64,000 bases of DNA, taken from NCBI RefSeq assembly GCF_047601505.1, contig NZ_JASGJD010000001.1, positions 186,001 to 250,000 on the forward strand. Reading direction: 5' to 3'. Made by a program: the position numbers and the translations under genes. This stretch comes from Cloacibacterium sp047601505 (GTDB lineage Bacteria; Bacteroidota; Bacteroidia; Flavobacteriales; Weeksellaceae). Shown here in pieces: positions 9,165-18,577 of this stretch (position 1 is its first letter; the number at the start of each line of letters is the position of its first letter). The notes below the pieces were generated by a model. The model worked only from the letters and a program-made list of their open reading frames with translations. It did not search any database and was not told where the DNA came from.

Positions 9165-11900
9165 ATGAAAAGAAAACAACAATTGTTAGGATTATTGGTA
9201 ATTACAGGATTAGGAATTCCTACATTATCAAATGCACAAAAGAAAGATTCTGTGCAAGAAAAAAACATCGAAGAGACAGTTTTACTAGGTTCTAGAGGTG
9301 GCGCAAGGTCAAAAACGGACAGTCCCGTTCCTGTAGATGTATTCAACTTAAAGAAAGAAAGCATCATACTTCCTCAATCAAATATTAATCAAATTCTTAA
9401 TATAATTGCACCGTCTTTTACTTCTACAGTGCAAACAGCAGCAGATGGAACAGACCATTTAGACCCCGCTCAATTAAGAGGTCTTGGACCAGACCAAGTT
9501 TTGGTTTTAGTAAACGGAAAAAGAAGACACACTTCTGCTCTAATTAATGTAAACGGAACGCCAGGAAGAGGAACTGTAGGAACAGACCTTAATGCTATCC
9601 CGTCTTTTGCTATAGACAGGTTAGAAGTTTTGAGAGACGGAGCTTCTGCACAATATGGTTCTGATGCAATAGCTGGAGTTATAAATTTAGGATTAAAAAG
9701 AGACACAGGAAAACTTAGCGGACAGTTTACTTACGGAGGAAATCTTACTCCAACAGCTAATGACCATACTGGAAATTTTGACGGACAAAACATTCAGGTA
9801 GATTTAAATTACGGAAATAAAATTGGCAAAAAAGGAGGCTTCTACAACATTACTTGGTCTTCTCAGTTTAGAGACGCTACTTCTAGAGCGGGAACAGAAA
9901 ACGGAAATCTATTTAATGCTTACAATGCTATTGAACAACGTGCCTTAGAAAATGGAGTAAATCTTTCATCTCTTTTCAGCAATATTAATAACACGCCAAA
10001 TTCTCAGCAGATTATTGACTATATCCATCAATATGCACAAAATGTAAATTATTTTTCTAGTGCTTACCAAAGTCAAATTCAGAATGCAAACACAATTTCG
10101 GCACTTCAAGGAATACTAACTACAAATTTCACAGACCAAGAACTAGCGTACAGAGGTCTTACTAGAAAAGATTTCAACATGCAAATTGGTCAATCTAAAC
10201 TAAACAACCATCAGCTTTTTGCAAACATTGAAGTTCCTGTTAGCGACCATTGGAAAGTTTATACTTTTGGAGGATATAGCTACAGAAACGGGGTTTCGGG
10301 AGGTTTTTACAGAAGACCAAACCAATCTAGAACATTCACAGGATTGTATCCAAATGGTTACCTTCCTCAAATTGGAACTCAAATTCAAGACATTTCTTTT
10401 TCTACAGGAATTAAAGGCGATTGGAAAGGTTGGAATATCGACTTGAGCAACACTTTCGGACAAAACTCTTTCGATTACACCATCAAAAACACAGGAAACA
10501 CTTCTCTTAGATTTGCTTCTCCTAACGAATTTGACGCTGGAGGTTTAAGATTTACTCAAAACACCATCAATTTAGATTTCAATAAAGATTACGACATTCT
10601 TTCTGGATTAAATATTGCATTTGGAGGAGAACACAGATACGAAAATTTCAAAATTTCTGCAGGAGAAGAAGCTTCATATACTGCTTATGACATTTTCGGA
10701 AATCCACAAACAGCTACTACAGCAGCTAACCAAAAACCTACAGACTTTTTTGGAAACACACTTCCTGGAGGCTCACAAGTTTTCGGAGGTTTCAGACCAG
10801 ACAATGCCGTAAGCAAAAACAGACAATCTGTAGCTGGATATGTAGATTTTGCGCTTAATATTACAGATTGGTTCTTGGCAGATGCAGCAGCTCGTTATGA
10901 AAATTATTCAGATTTTGGTTCTACATTCAATTATAAATTAGCCTCAAGAATTAAAGTTGCAGACAATTTCAATTTGAGATTTGCTGGCTCTACAGGTTTC
11001 AGAGCGCCTTCTATTCATCAAATTTATTATAATGTAACTTCTACTTTATTCACCAGCGGACAACTTTTGGAAGTAGGAACATTCAGCAACGATTCAAAAA
11101 TTGCAAATCTTCTTGGCATCCCAAAACTTAAACAAGAAACTTCAAAATCAGCAAGTGTAGGTTTTACTTATAAAATTCCTTCGGCAAACCTTACCATTAC
11201 AGCAGATGGTTATTTCACTAGAATTGATGACAGAATTCTTTTAACTGGACAATTTTCAAGAGCTGCTGTTTCTGCCGTTGCACAAGCTGCTTACGATGAA
11301 GCTCAGGTAAATGCAACTCAATTTTTTGTAAATGCAATTGATACAGAAACCAAAGGTTTAGACTTTGTAATTACTCAAAACAGTAGAATTTCTAATGTGA
11401 AAATTGATAACAATTTTGCGATAAACCTCAACAAAACTAAAAAAGTTGGAGCAACGCACACTTCTGGCTTATTACAATCTCCAGATTTAGAAAAAGTATA
11501 TTTCGCCGAAAACGTTAGAGTTTATTTAGAAGAAGCAACACCAAGAGTGAAAGCTACATTATCTCACAATATCTCTTGGAAAGACTTTTCTTTCTACCTA
11601 AGAAATACTTATTACGGAAAAGTAACATCTCCAGATTTAATAGACGTAAACGGTGACGGAACAATTGGCGCACAAGAACATCAATCTATTGCCGATAAAG
11701 TAATTACAGACGTTTCTGCAGCTTATCAATTTACAAAAAATGTAGGTTTATCTCTTGGCGTAAACAATGTTTTCGACATTTATCCAACCAAAAACCTTAC
11801 CGCTTCTACCAATAACGACCAGTTTATCTACTCTCGTTCCACTTCACAATTTGGACTAAACGGAAGATACGTTTTTGCAAGAATTAATTTTAATTTCTAA
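9165..11900 (+). CDS. TonB-dependent outer-membrane receptor, possibly for a sulfur-linked nutrient
   Basis: 911 aa. A signal peptide (MKRKQQLLGLLVITGLGIP, cleaved near SNAQ) leads to a plug domain with SPVPVDVF (52-59), LRGLGPDQVLVLVNGKRRH and RLEVLRDGASAQYGSDAIAG. A 22-strand-type beta-barrel follows, ending in YVFARINFNF with the usual terminal aromatic. There is no CarboxypepD-like or SusC N-terminal extension, so it belongs to the siderophore/small-molecule receptor class and not to SusC. The substrate is not readable from the protein. The upstream leader with a Cys-codon ORF and a terminator suggests induction when charged Cys-tRNA is scarce, which would fit uptake of a sulfur source; this is inference. 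Confidence 0.9.
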   Translation: MKRKQQLLGLLVITGLGIPTLSNAQKKDSVQEKNIEETVLLGSRGGARSKTDSPVPVDVFNLKKESIILPQSNINQILNIIAPSFTSTVQTAADGTDHLDPAQLRGLGPDQVLVLVNGKRRHTSALINVNGTPGRGTVGTDLNAIPSFAIDRLEVLRDGASAQYGSDAIAGVINLGLKRDTGKLSGQFTYGGNLTPTANDHTGNFDGQNIQVDLNYGNKIGKKGGFYNITWSSQFRDATSRAGTENGNLFNAYNAIEQRALENGVNLSSLFSNINNTPNSQQIIDYIHQYAQNVNYFSSAYQSQIQNANTISALQGILTTNFTDQELAYRGLTRKDFNMQIGQSKLNNHQLFANIEVPVSDHWKVYTFGGYSYRNGVSGGFYRRPNQSRTFTGLYPNGYLPQIGTQIQDISFSTGIKGDWKGWNIDLSNTFGQNSFDYTIKNTGNTSLRFASPNEFDAGGLRFTQNTINLDFNKDYDILSGLNIAFGGEHRYENFKISAGEEASYTAYDIFGNPQTATTAANQKPTDFFGNTLPGGSQVFGGFRPDNAVSKNRQSVAGYVDFALNITDWFLADAAARYENYSDFGSTFNYKLASRIKVADNFNLRFAGSTGFRAPSIHQIYYNVTSTLFTSGQLLEVGTFSNDSKIANLLGIPKLKQETSKSASVGFTYKIPSANLTITADGYFTRIDDRILLTGQFSRAAVSAVAQAAYDEAQVNATQFFVNAIDTETKGLDFVITQNSRISNVKIDNNFAINLNKTKKVGATHTSGLLQSPDLEKVYFAENVRVYLEEATPRVKATLSHNISWKDFSFYLRNTYYGKVTSPDLIDVNGDGTIGAQEHQSIADKVITDVSAAYQFTKNVGLSLGVNNVFDIYPTKNLTASTNNDQFIYSRSTSQFGLNGRYVFARINFNF

Positions 11901-11914
11901 TAATTTTTATACCA

Positions 11915-11952
11915 ATAAACCGGCAGTAGCACAAATTTTACTGTCGGTTTAT
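11915..11952 (+). terminator. Long hairpin between receptor and DUF4395 gene
   Basis: ATAAACCGGCAGTA pairs with TACTGTCGGTTTAT (one G-T wobble) around a 10-base loop. It is followed by an A-rich rather than a T-rich tract, so termination may be incomplete and the downstream gene may be read through. Confidence 0.55.
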
Positions 11953-11971
11953 AAAAAAATAAAACAAATTT

Positions 11972-12373
11972 ATGCCTACAGAAAATAAAATAAGATTAAC
12001 CGCCTTTTTGGTTTTTATTCTTACCATCATTTATATCAAAACCAATTTCATTTTCATTCCTTTTTTCTTACTTATAGATTTTGCAATAAGAGGATTTGGA
12101 TTTGGAAAATGGAGCATTTTAGGATTAATTGCCGAAAAATTAGTAAGCATTCTTAAATTAGAACAAAAACCAATCTATTTCCCACCGAAACAATTTGCCG
12201 CACAAGTAGGTTTTATATTTTCGCTATTGCTTTTAGTTTTCAATATTGTAGAAATTAACAGCATTATTATTAGCATTATTTTACTAATCTGCGCAGGTTT
12301 GGAAGCATTTGCAAACTTTTGTGTTGGTTGTTATGTTTATAATTTTTACTATCAAATTAAAAACAGACCATAA
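11972..12373 (+). CDS. DUF4395-family inner-membrane protein
   Basis: 133 aa with four hydrophobic segments. It matches the DUF4395 pattern: RLTAFLVFILTI at the start, FLLIDFAIRGFGFGKWSILG (residues about 29-48), PKQFAAQVGFIFSLLLLVFN, and the C-terminal Cys pair CVGC-YVY. The usual family N-terminal CP motif is absent. Molecular function is unknown. Members are often found near thiol or sulfur-transfer genes, which would fit the Cys-codon leader upstream of the receptor if the two genes are co-transcribed. Both points are from memory and inference. Confidence 0.72.
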   Translation: MPTENKIRLTAFLVFILTIIYIKTNFIFIPFFLLIDFAIRGFGFGKWSILGLIAEKLVSILKLEQKPIYFPPKQFAAQVGFIFSLLLLVFNIVEINSIIISIILLICAGLEAFANFCVGCYVYNFYYQIKNRP

Positions 12374-12418
12374 CGGTTTTATTAACAATTAATCAATTTA
12401 TGATAAGTTCAAATGATT

Positions 12419-12426
12419 TAAATTTG
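12419..12426 (+). promoter_or_regulatory. Promoter -7 element for the DUF2062 gene
   Basis: TAAATTTG fits TAnnTTTG and predicts a start near 12432, only about a dozen bases before the TTG start codon. The -33 element is weak. Confidence 0.45.
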
Positions 12427-12443
12427 TAGAGAAAAAAAATGTC

Positions 12444-12923
12444 TTGAAAAATTTTATCCAAAACTCCATTCAAAGTCAGAAAGTATTCTACCGATATTTT
12501 CGCAGGAAAGGTTTTAGAAGATTTTTCAAAGAAAATATTCTGGAAAGTGACGGAAGCAATAAAACCAAAGCGCTTTCCATTTCTCTAGGAATTTTCATTG
12601 GTTTGTCTCCATTTTGGGGATTCCACACTGTTTTAGCGATTTCTTTAGCGGCTATTTTTAAGCTCAACAAATTTTTATCATTCATTTTTTCCCAAATCAG
12701 CGTTGCGCCTTTGGCTCCTTTCATTATAGGAATTTCAATGTTTTTGGGTTCTTTTTTCGTTTCCGGAAATAGTAATTTTTCGCAGCAAGAATTTAATTTT
12801 GAGATGATAAAAAACAATTTATTTCAATACATTATTGGAAGTTTTGTCTTGGCAAGCTCACTTTCGGCAATCGTTGGTTTTGCTTTTTATTTCTTGATGG
12901 AATTTTTCAATAAAGAAAAGTAA
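12444..12923 (+). CDS. DUF2062-domain membrane protein
   Basis: 159 aa starting at TTG 12444; an ATG at 12439 is closed at once by an in-frame TGA overlapping this start. A basic N-terminal stretch (KVFYRYFRRKGFRRFFKEN) precedes the DUF2062 core: LSISLGIFIGLSPFWGFHT, hydrophobic helices, and APLAPFIIGISMFLGSFFV. Function is unknown; DUF2062 proteins are small integral membrane proteins, sometimes fused to glycosyltransferases. It stands alone between the DUF4395 gene and ileS on the same strand. Confidence 0.8.
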   Translation: MKNFIQNSIQSQKVFYRYFRRKGFRRFFKENILESDGSNKTKALSISLGIFIGLSPFWGFHTVLAISLAAIFKLNKFLSFIFSQISVAPLAPFIIGISMFLGSFFVSGNSNFSQQEFNFEMIKNNLFQYIIGSFVLASSLSAIVGFAFYFLMEFFNKEK

Positions 12924-13041
12924 ATTCAACACAAAACTTAACTCTCTTAAAACCAATAATTTTAAACAAAACTTAACAAAAAATTCACGAAAATTCATTA
13001 TATTCGCAGACTTAATTTTTAATAGTAGAAACCGAGATATA

Positions 13042-16000
13042 ATGAAGAAGTTCAATGAATACAAACAGCTTAACTTAAATGCTGTTGCAGACAACATTTC
13101 TGAATTTTGGAAAACCAACGAAACTTTCAAAAAATCCGTGGAAACGCGCCAAGGAAAACCTGAGTATGTTTTTTACGAAGGACCACCTTCTGCTAACGGA
13201 ATGCCGGGCATTCACCACGTGATGGCGAGAGCTTTGAAAGATATTTTCTGTAGATTCCAAACTCAAAACGGAAAACAAGTTTTCCGTAAAGCAGGTTGGG
13301 ACACGCATGGTTTGCCTGTGGAATTGGGTGTAGAAAAAGAACTCGGAATTACAAAAGAAGACATTGGTAAAAAAATTACCGTTGAAGAATACAACCAAGC
13401 TTGTAGAAATGCTGTAATGCGTTATACAGACGTTTGGAACGACCTTACCGAAAAAATTGGTTATTGGGTAGATTTGGATAATCCTTACATTACCTACGAA
13501 CCAAAATATATGGAAACCGTTTGGTGGCTTTTAAAACAATTATACACCAAAGATTTACTGTACAAAGGTTACACCATTCAGCCATATTCTCCTAAAGCAG
13601 GAACCGGACTTTCTTCTCACGAACTGAACCAACCAGGAACTTACAGAGATGTTTCTGACACCACTGTTGTTGCTCAATTTAAAGTTAAAAAATTCTCAGA
13701 AAATCTAGGATCTCAAATCTCGGCTCTTGGTTCTGAATTTCATATTTTGGCTTGGACCACCACACCTTGGACTTTGCCTTCTAACACCGCACTTGCCGTA
13801 GGTAGAGACATAGAATATCTTTTGGTAAAAACGTTCAATCAATATACTTTTGAACCAATTAATATTATTTTGGCTCGTCCGTTATTGACAAAACAATTCG
13901 GGAAAAAATTTGTAGAAGGAACTGATGAAGATTTTGCAAATTACACTTCTGAAAGCAAAACCATCCCTTACCAAGTTTTAGCAGAATTTACTGGCGAAGA
14001 TTTAGCAGGAACTACTTACGAACAATTAATTCCTTGGTTTTTGCCTGCGGAAAACGCCGAAAAAGCGTTCCGTGTAATCATCGGAGATTTTGTAACCACA
14101 GAAGACGGAACTGGCATTGTACACATTGCGCCAACTTTCGGGGCAGATGATAACAGAGTCGCTCAGGAAAACGGAATTCCACCAATGTTAGTAAAAGATG
14201 AGAATGACAATCTCGTTCCTTTGGTAGATTTACAAGGAAAATTTTTAAAAGGCGAAAACGTTCCTGAACTTTTCAGTGGAAAATACATTAAAAACGAATA
14301 TTACGACGATGGCACTGCTCCCGAAAAATCTTGGGATGTAGAATTGGCTATTTTACTAAAAATAGAAAACAAAGCCTTCAAAGTAGAAAAATATGTTCAC
14401 AGCTATCCACATTGTTGGAGAACAGACAAACCAGTATTGTATTATCCTTTGGATTCTTGGTTCGTGAAAATGACTTCCGTAAGAAATCGTTTGGTAGAAT
14501 TGAACAAAGAAATCAACTGGAAACCGAAATCTACAGGCGAAGGAAGATTTGCCAATTGGTTAGAAAATGTAAACGATTGGAATCTTTCTCGTTCCAGATA
14601 TTGGGGAATTCCGTTGCCAATTTGGAGAACCGAAGACTTGAAAGAGCAAAAAGTAATGGGTTCTGTAGAAGAATTAATGATTGAAATTCAAAAATCTATA
14701 GAAGCTGGTTTTATGACAGAAAATCCTTTCAAAGATTTTGAAATTGGTAATATGTCTGCTGAAAACTATGCAAAAATAGATTTACACAAAAATATTGTTG
14801 ACGCCATCACTTTGGTTTCAGAAACTAGAAAACCAATGAAACGTGAATCTGATTTGATAGACGTTTGGTTCGATTCTGGCTCTATGCCTTATGCACAACT
14901 GCATTATCCTTTCGAAAACAAAGAAATGATAGACAGTGGAAAAGCGTTTCCTGCAGATTTCATTGCAGAAGGAGTTGACCAAACTAGAGGTTGGTTCTAC
15001 ACACTTCACGCAATTGGGACAACAGTTTTTGATTCTATCGCTTATAAAAATGTAATGAGCAATGGTTTGGTTCTCGATAAAAACGGACAAAAAATGTCTA
15101 AACGTCTCGGAAATGCAATAGACCCTTTTGAAACTTTGAAAAAATATGGTCCCGATGCAACTCGTTGGTACATGATTTCGAACGCAAATCCTTGGGAAAA
15201 TTTAAAATTCGACCTAGAAGGAATAGATGAAGTTCGTAGAAAATTCTTCGGAACATTGTACAACACATATTCTTTCTTCAGTTTGTACGCAAATCTTGAC
15301 GGATTTAATTATTCTGAAAAAGAAGTTGAAAATAGACCAGAAATAGACCGTTGGATTTTATCTGAGTTGAATCTTTTGGTAAAAGACGTTACCGAATTTT
15401 ACGAAGATTACGAACCTACAAAAGTAGCGAGAGCCATCAATACTTTTGTGAATGATAATTTAAGTAATTGGTATGTAAGATTGTGCAGAAGACGTTTCTG
15501 GAAAGGAGATTACAGCGAAGACAAAATCTCTGCTTACCAAACTTTATACACTTGTTTGGAAACCGTGGCGAAAATTTCCGCTCCAATAGCTCCGTTCTTT
15601 ATGGATCAATTGTATCAAGATTTGAACGCAGTTACCGGAAAAGAAACCTCAACTTCTGTTCACTTAACAGATTTCCCTAAAGTGAACGAATCTTTAATAG
15701 ACCAAAATCTGGTAGAAAAAACACATTTGGCGCAAACCATCACATCTATGGTTTTCTCTTTGAGAAAGAAAGAAAACGTGAAAGTTCGTCAGCCACTTCA
15801 AAAAGTGATGATTCCTGTTTTGGATAAGAAAACCGAAGAGCAAATTTTGGCAGTTTCAGAACTCATCAAACAAGAAGTAAATGTAAAAGAATTGCAATTA
15901 ATTAATGCTGAAGAAGCTTCTCACTTAATTGTAAAACAAATAAAACCTAATTTTAAAGCACTAGGCCCGAAATTAGGAAAAGACATGAAAACTGTTGCCG

Positions 16001-16440
16001 GAGAAATTCAAAATTTTAACGGAGAACAGATTTCAACATTAGAAAAAGAAGGAAAAATTGAAGTTTCTGGCTACGAAATTACTTCAGATGATGTAGAAAT
16101 CTTCACCAAAGACATCCCAGGATGGACAGTTGCCAGCGAAGGAAAAACCACGGTGGCATTAGATTTGACTATAACTGATGAGCTGAAATCCGAAGGAATT
16201 GCGAGAGAATTCATCAATAGAGTTCAGAATTTAAGAAAAGACAAAGATTTTGATTTAACAAACAGAATTTCAATAACTTTAGAAGAAAACAATCCTTACA
16301 GACAAGAACTTACTAACAATGAAGCATATATTTGTACAGAAGTATTGTCAGATAAAATAGAATTTGTAAATTCACTTCCAATTTCGGAAGAAATCGAAAT
16401 AGATGAAGTGAAATTTAAAGTAAACGTAACCAAAATTTGA
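13042..16440 (+). CDS. ileS: Isoleucyl-tRNA synthetase
   Basis: 1132 aa. Class I motifs: PPSANGMPGIHH (HIGH equivalent, about 49-60) and NGQKMSKRLGN (KMSKS equivalent, about 681-691). The CP1 editing domain lies between them (WTTTPWTLPSNTALAVG), then an anticodon-binding domain. The C-terminus lacks the zinc-binding Cys cluster and is of the long eukaryote-like type common in Bacteroidota. It charges tRNA-Ile and edits Val. No T-box leader is visible upstream. It is followed by the DksA-like gene and lspA on the same strand. Confidence 0.97.
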   Translation: MKKFNEYKQLNLNAVADNISEFWKTNETFKKSVETRQGKPEYVFYEGPPSANGMPGIHHVMARALKDIFCRFQTQNGKQVFRKAGWDTHGLPVELGVEKELGITKEDIGKKITVEEYNQACRNAVMRYTDVWNDLTEKIGYWVDLDNPYITYEPKYMETVWWLLKQLYTKDLLYKGYTIQPYSPKAGTGLSSHELNQPGTYRDVSDTTVVAQFKVKKFSENLGSQISALGSEFHILAWTTTPWTLPSNTALAVGRDIEYLLVKTFNQYTFEPINIILARPLLTKQFGKKFVEGTDEDFANYTSESKTIPYQVLAEFTGEDLAGTTYEQLIPWFLPAENAEKAFRVIIGDFVTTEDGTGIVHIAPTFGADDNRVAQENGIPPMLVKDENDNLVPLVDLQGKFLKGENVPELFSGKYIKNEYYDDGTAPEKSWDVELAILLKIENKAFKVEKYVHSYPHCWRTDKPVLYYPLDSWFVKMTSVRNRLVELNKEINWKPKSTGEGRFANWLENVNDWNLSRSRYWGIPLPIWRTEDLKEQKVMGSVEELMIEIQKSIEAGFMTENPFKDFEIGNMSAENYAKIDLHKNIVDAITLVSETRKPMKRESDLIDVWFDSGSMPYAQLHYPFENKEMIDSGKAFPADFIAEGVDQTRGWFYTLHAIGTTVFDSIAYKNVMSNGLVLDKNGQKMSKRLGNAIDPFETLKKYGPDATRWYMISNANPWENLKFDLEGIDEVRRKFFGTLYNTYSFFSLYANLDGFNYSEKEVENRPEIDRWILSELNLLVKDVTEFYEDYEPTKVARAINTFVNDNLSNWYVRLCRRRFWKGDYSEDKISAYQTLYTCLETVAKISAPIAPFFMDQLYQDLNAVTGKETSTSVHLTDFPKVNESLIDQNLVEKTHLAQTITSMVFSLRKKENVKVRQPLQKVMIPVLDKKTEEQILAVSELIKQEVNVKELQLINAEEASHLIVKQIKPNFKALGPKLGKDMKTVAGEIQNFNGEQISTLEKEGKIEVSGYEITSDDVEIFTKDIPGWTVASEGKTTVALDLTITDELKSEGIAREFINRVQNLRKDKDFDLTNRISITLEENNPYRQELTNNEAYICTEVLSDKIEFVNSLPISEEIEIDEVKFKVNVTKI

Positions 16441-16545
16441 GAATTTGAAAAAGAATTAATTTAAAAAAATCTCTAAAATTTTAAATTAACGCAGATAGCA
16501 TAATTGGTTTCAAATTTTCAAATTATTAAATTTTCAAATTGAATT

Positions 16546-16926
16546 ATGGCAGACGAAAGAGTAAGATACAGTGATGCGGAATTACAAGAGTTTAAGGCAT
16601 TAATACAAGCTAAAATAGAAAAAGCTGAAAAAGACTTAACAATGATTAACGAGAGTTTTATCAATAACCAAAATAATGGAACTGATGATACTTCTCCTAC
16701 TTTTAAAGCTTTTGAAGAAGGTGCAGAAACTCTAAGCAAAGAACAAAATGCTATCTTGGCAGGAAGACAAGAAAAATTTATAAGAGACCTGAAACATGCA
16801 TTAATGAGAATTGAAAACAAAACTTATGGCATATGCAGAGTAACTGGTAAATTAATTCCTAAAGAAAGATTAATGGCAGTACCGCATGCTACACTAAGCA
16901 TAGAAGCGAAAAATATGCAGAGATAA
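16546..16926 (+). CDS. DksA/TraR-family RNA polymerase-binding regulator lacking the zinc cysteines
   Basis: 126 aa. A coiled-coil region (residues about 10-85; FKALIQAKIEKAEKDLTMI, EGAETLSKEQNAILAG) leads into the DksA/TraR C-terminal signature YGICRVTGKLIPKERLMAVP. Canonical DksA has four Cys for zinc; only one Cys is left here (in GICRV), so the finger is metal-free, as in several Bacteroidota relatives. By family it should enter the secondary channel of RNA polymerase and modulate initiation. The ileS-dksA-lspA neighbourhood is seen in this phylum. Confidence 0.85.
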   Translation: MADERVRYSDAELQEFKALIQAKIEKAEKDLTMINESFINNQNNGTDDTSPTFKAFEEGAETLSKEQNAILAGRQEKFIRDLKHALMRIENKTYGICRVTGKLIPKERLMAVPHATLSIEAKNMQR

Positions 16927-16949
16927 TTTTATCTTTTTATAAAAAAATT

Positions 16950-16988
16950 AAGGTTTATATGGTGTTAAAAATTCACTTTATAAACCTT
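16950..16988 (+). terminator. Terminator after the DksA-like gene
   Basis: AAGGTTTA (16950-16957) pairs with TAAACCTT (16981-16988), with inner GTG/CAC pairing, followed by T-rich sequence. Confidence 0.6.
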
Positions 16989-17012
16989 TTATTTATATTT
17001 TTGCAACGCATT

Positions 17013-17255
17013 ATGACTACCATCATTATTTGGATAATTATTATTGGAGTGATTCTATTTCTGTTTAGAAATACAATCAAAGAAAAGTTTTTTACGGATA
17101 AAACTAAAAATTACACCATTGATGACAAATACAATGCAGCAAAACGAGAAAGGGAAAAAGAAATAGACCATCTTCTAAGCAAAATGGGCAAAAACGGAAT
17201 CCAAGATTTAAGCGAAAAAGACCGCAAAAGATTAGACGAACTTTCTCAGAAATAA
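17013..17255 (+). CDS. Small DUF6576-like membrane-anchored protein
   Basis: 80 aa from the ATG at 17013. An upstream in-frame start at 16959 is rejected because TATTTTTG (16996-17003), a good -7 element, lies between them and predicts a transcript beginning just before 17013. A single N-terminal membrane helix (TTIIIWIIIIGVILFLF) is followed by a charged cytoplasmic part ending in IDHLLSKMGKNGIQDLSEKD. This resembles the short tail found on Bacteroidota rhomboid proteases (DUF6576). Function is unknown. It sits 19 bases before lspA and may be co-transcribed with it. Confidence 0.7.
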   Translation: MTTIIIWIIIIGVILFLFRNTIKEKFFTDKTKNYTIDDKYNAAKREREKEIDHLLSKMGKNGIQDLSEKDRKRLDELSQK

Positions 17256-17274
17256 TTAATTTAAAATTTTTGTT

Positions 17275-17898
17275 TTGAAAAAAATAGCCTTCATTACTTT
17301 TTTAGTTTTATTGATAGACCAAGCTTCTAAAATTTACGTGAAAACTCATTTTAGCATTAACGAAAGCATTAATGTTTTCGGTTTGGATTGGTGGAAAATC
17401 ACCTTTGTAGAAAACCCCGGAATGGCATACGGAATTCAGTTTGGCGGACTTCTAGGCAAATATTTGCTAGTTGTCTTAAGAGTTTTCTTAATTGGCGGAA
17501 TGATATTCCTCTTCAAAAAATGGCTAAAAGAAGGAGCTTCTAATTTTCTTATTATCCCAATGTCCATCATTTTTGCAGGTGCAATAGGAAATTTAATAGA
17601 CGGAATGTTCTACGGAATGATTTTCGATAGTGGTTCTTTTTACGACCCAACTTATAACACATGGATTGGTTACAGTGGCGTTTCAAATCTTGTACCTTTT
17701 GGACAAGGATACTCACATTTCATGAAAGGTTGCGTGGTAGATATGTTCCATTTTCCAATGTTTTCTTTTGATTTATTCGGAAGACATTTTGAGTTTTTTA
17801 GTTATATTTTTAATGTAGCAGACGCTGCAATTACCATTGGAGCAATCTTTATTCTACTATTCAGAAAAAAAGCATTTCCAAACGGTTTGGAGATTTAG
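17275..17898 (+). CDS. lspA: Lipoprotein signal peptidase (SPase II)
   Basis: 207 aa, starting at TTG. Four membrane helices with conserved boxes NPGMAYG, GAIGNLIDG, VVDMFHF and NVADAAITIG; the Asp residues of the last two boxes are the catalytic pair. It removes signal peptides from prolipoproteins at the lipidated Cys, and this window encodes many substrates. The extended loop with YDPTYNTWIGYSG is typical of Bacteroidota LspA, which are longer than the E. coli enzyme. Confidence 0.95.
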   Translation: MKKIAFITFLVLLIDQASKIYVKTHFSINESINVFGLDWWKITFVENPGMAYGIQFGGLLGKYLLVVLRVFLIGGMIFLFKKWLKEGASNFLIIPMSIIFAGAIGNLIDGMFYGMIFDSGSFYDPTYNTWIGYSGVSNLVPFGQGYSHFMKGCVVDMFHFPMFSFDLFGRHFEFFSYIFNVADAAITIGAIFILLFRKKAFPNGLEI

Positions 17899-17935
17899 CT
17901 TTTCATCATATCCGCTAAAAACTAACAACCAACTA

Positions 17936-18577
17936 ATGAAACTTTTCAAAAAAATAATACTTTACAGTCTAATTTTCTTCGGAATATCAGTCCTTTTTAT
18001 ATTATGGACAAATTATAAAATAGAGTCGGATACAAAAAAATTTGTAACTTCTGATTTAGAAAAATTACCTAACGAAAAAGTAGGTTTGCTACTTGGAACC
18101 AGCAAACTTTTAAGCAACGGAAAAGAAAACGCCTATTTTCTCTATAGAATTGATGCTACTGAAAAGCTTTATAAAACTGGGAAAATAAGAAACGTCCTCA
18201 TCAGTGGAGATAATTCTAAAAAAAACTACAACGAGCCGGGAGACATGATGAATGAACTCATCAAAAGAGGAATTCCCAAAGAAAAAATTTATCTAGATTT
18301 TGCAGGATTTAGAACTTTAGATTCTGTAGTAAGAGCTAAAAAAATTTTCGGACAAAATTCATTCATCATTATTTCGCAGAAATTTCACAACGAAAGAGCC
18401 GTTTTTTTGGCGCAACATTACGGAATAAAAGCTTACGGTTTCAATGCAAAAGATGTCAATAAATATTTTGGTTTTAAAACTAAAGTAAGAGAATATTTTG
18501 CGAGAGCAAAAGTTTTTGTAGATTTTCTTTTGGGAGTAGAACCGAAATTTGGAGGTGAGAAAGTGGAGGTTAAATGA
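17936..18577 (+). CDS. SanA/YdcF-family (DUF218) envelope protein
   Basis: 213 aa from ATG 17936. One N-terminal membrane helix (IILYSLIFFGISVLFILW) precedes the DUF218 domain: VGLLLGTSKLLSNGKENAYF, NVLISGDNSKKNYNEPGDMM and DFAGFRTLDSVVRAKKIFG, ending with FIIISQKFHNERAVFLAQ. This arrangement matches the SanA subgroup, linked in E. coli to envelope barrier function and vancomycin tolerance. The biochemical activity is unknown. Its last four bases overlap the next gene (ATGA). Confidence 0.88.
   Translation: MKLFKKIILYSLIFFGISVLFILWTNYKIESDTKKFVTSDLEKLPNEKVGLLLGTSKLLSNGKENAYFLYRIDATEKLYKTGKIRNVLISGDNSKKNYNEPGDMMNELIKRGIPKEKIYLDFAGFRTLDSVVRAKKIFGQNSFIIISQKFHNERAVFLAQHYGIKAYGFNAKDVNKYFGFKTKVREYFARAKVFVDFLLGVEPKFGGEKVEVK

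Noticed and set aside
16959..17012. Longer start for the small DUF6576-like protein
   Set aside because: A good promoter -7 element (16996-17003) lies inside the extension, and the preceding terminator overlaps it.
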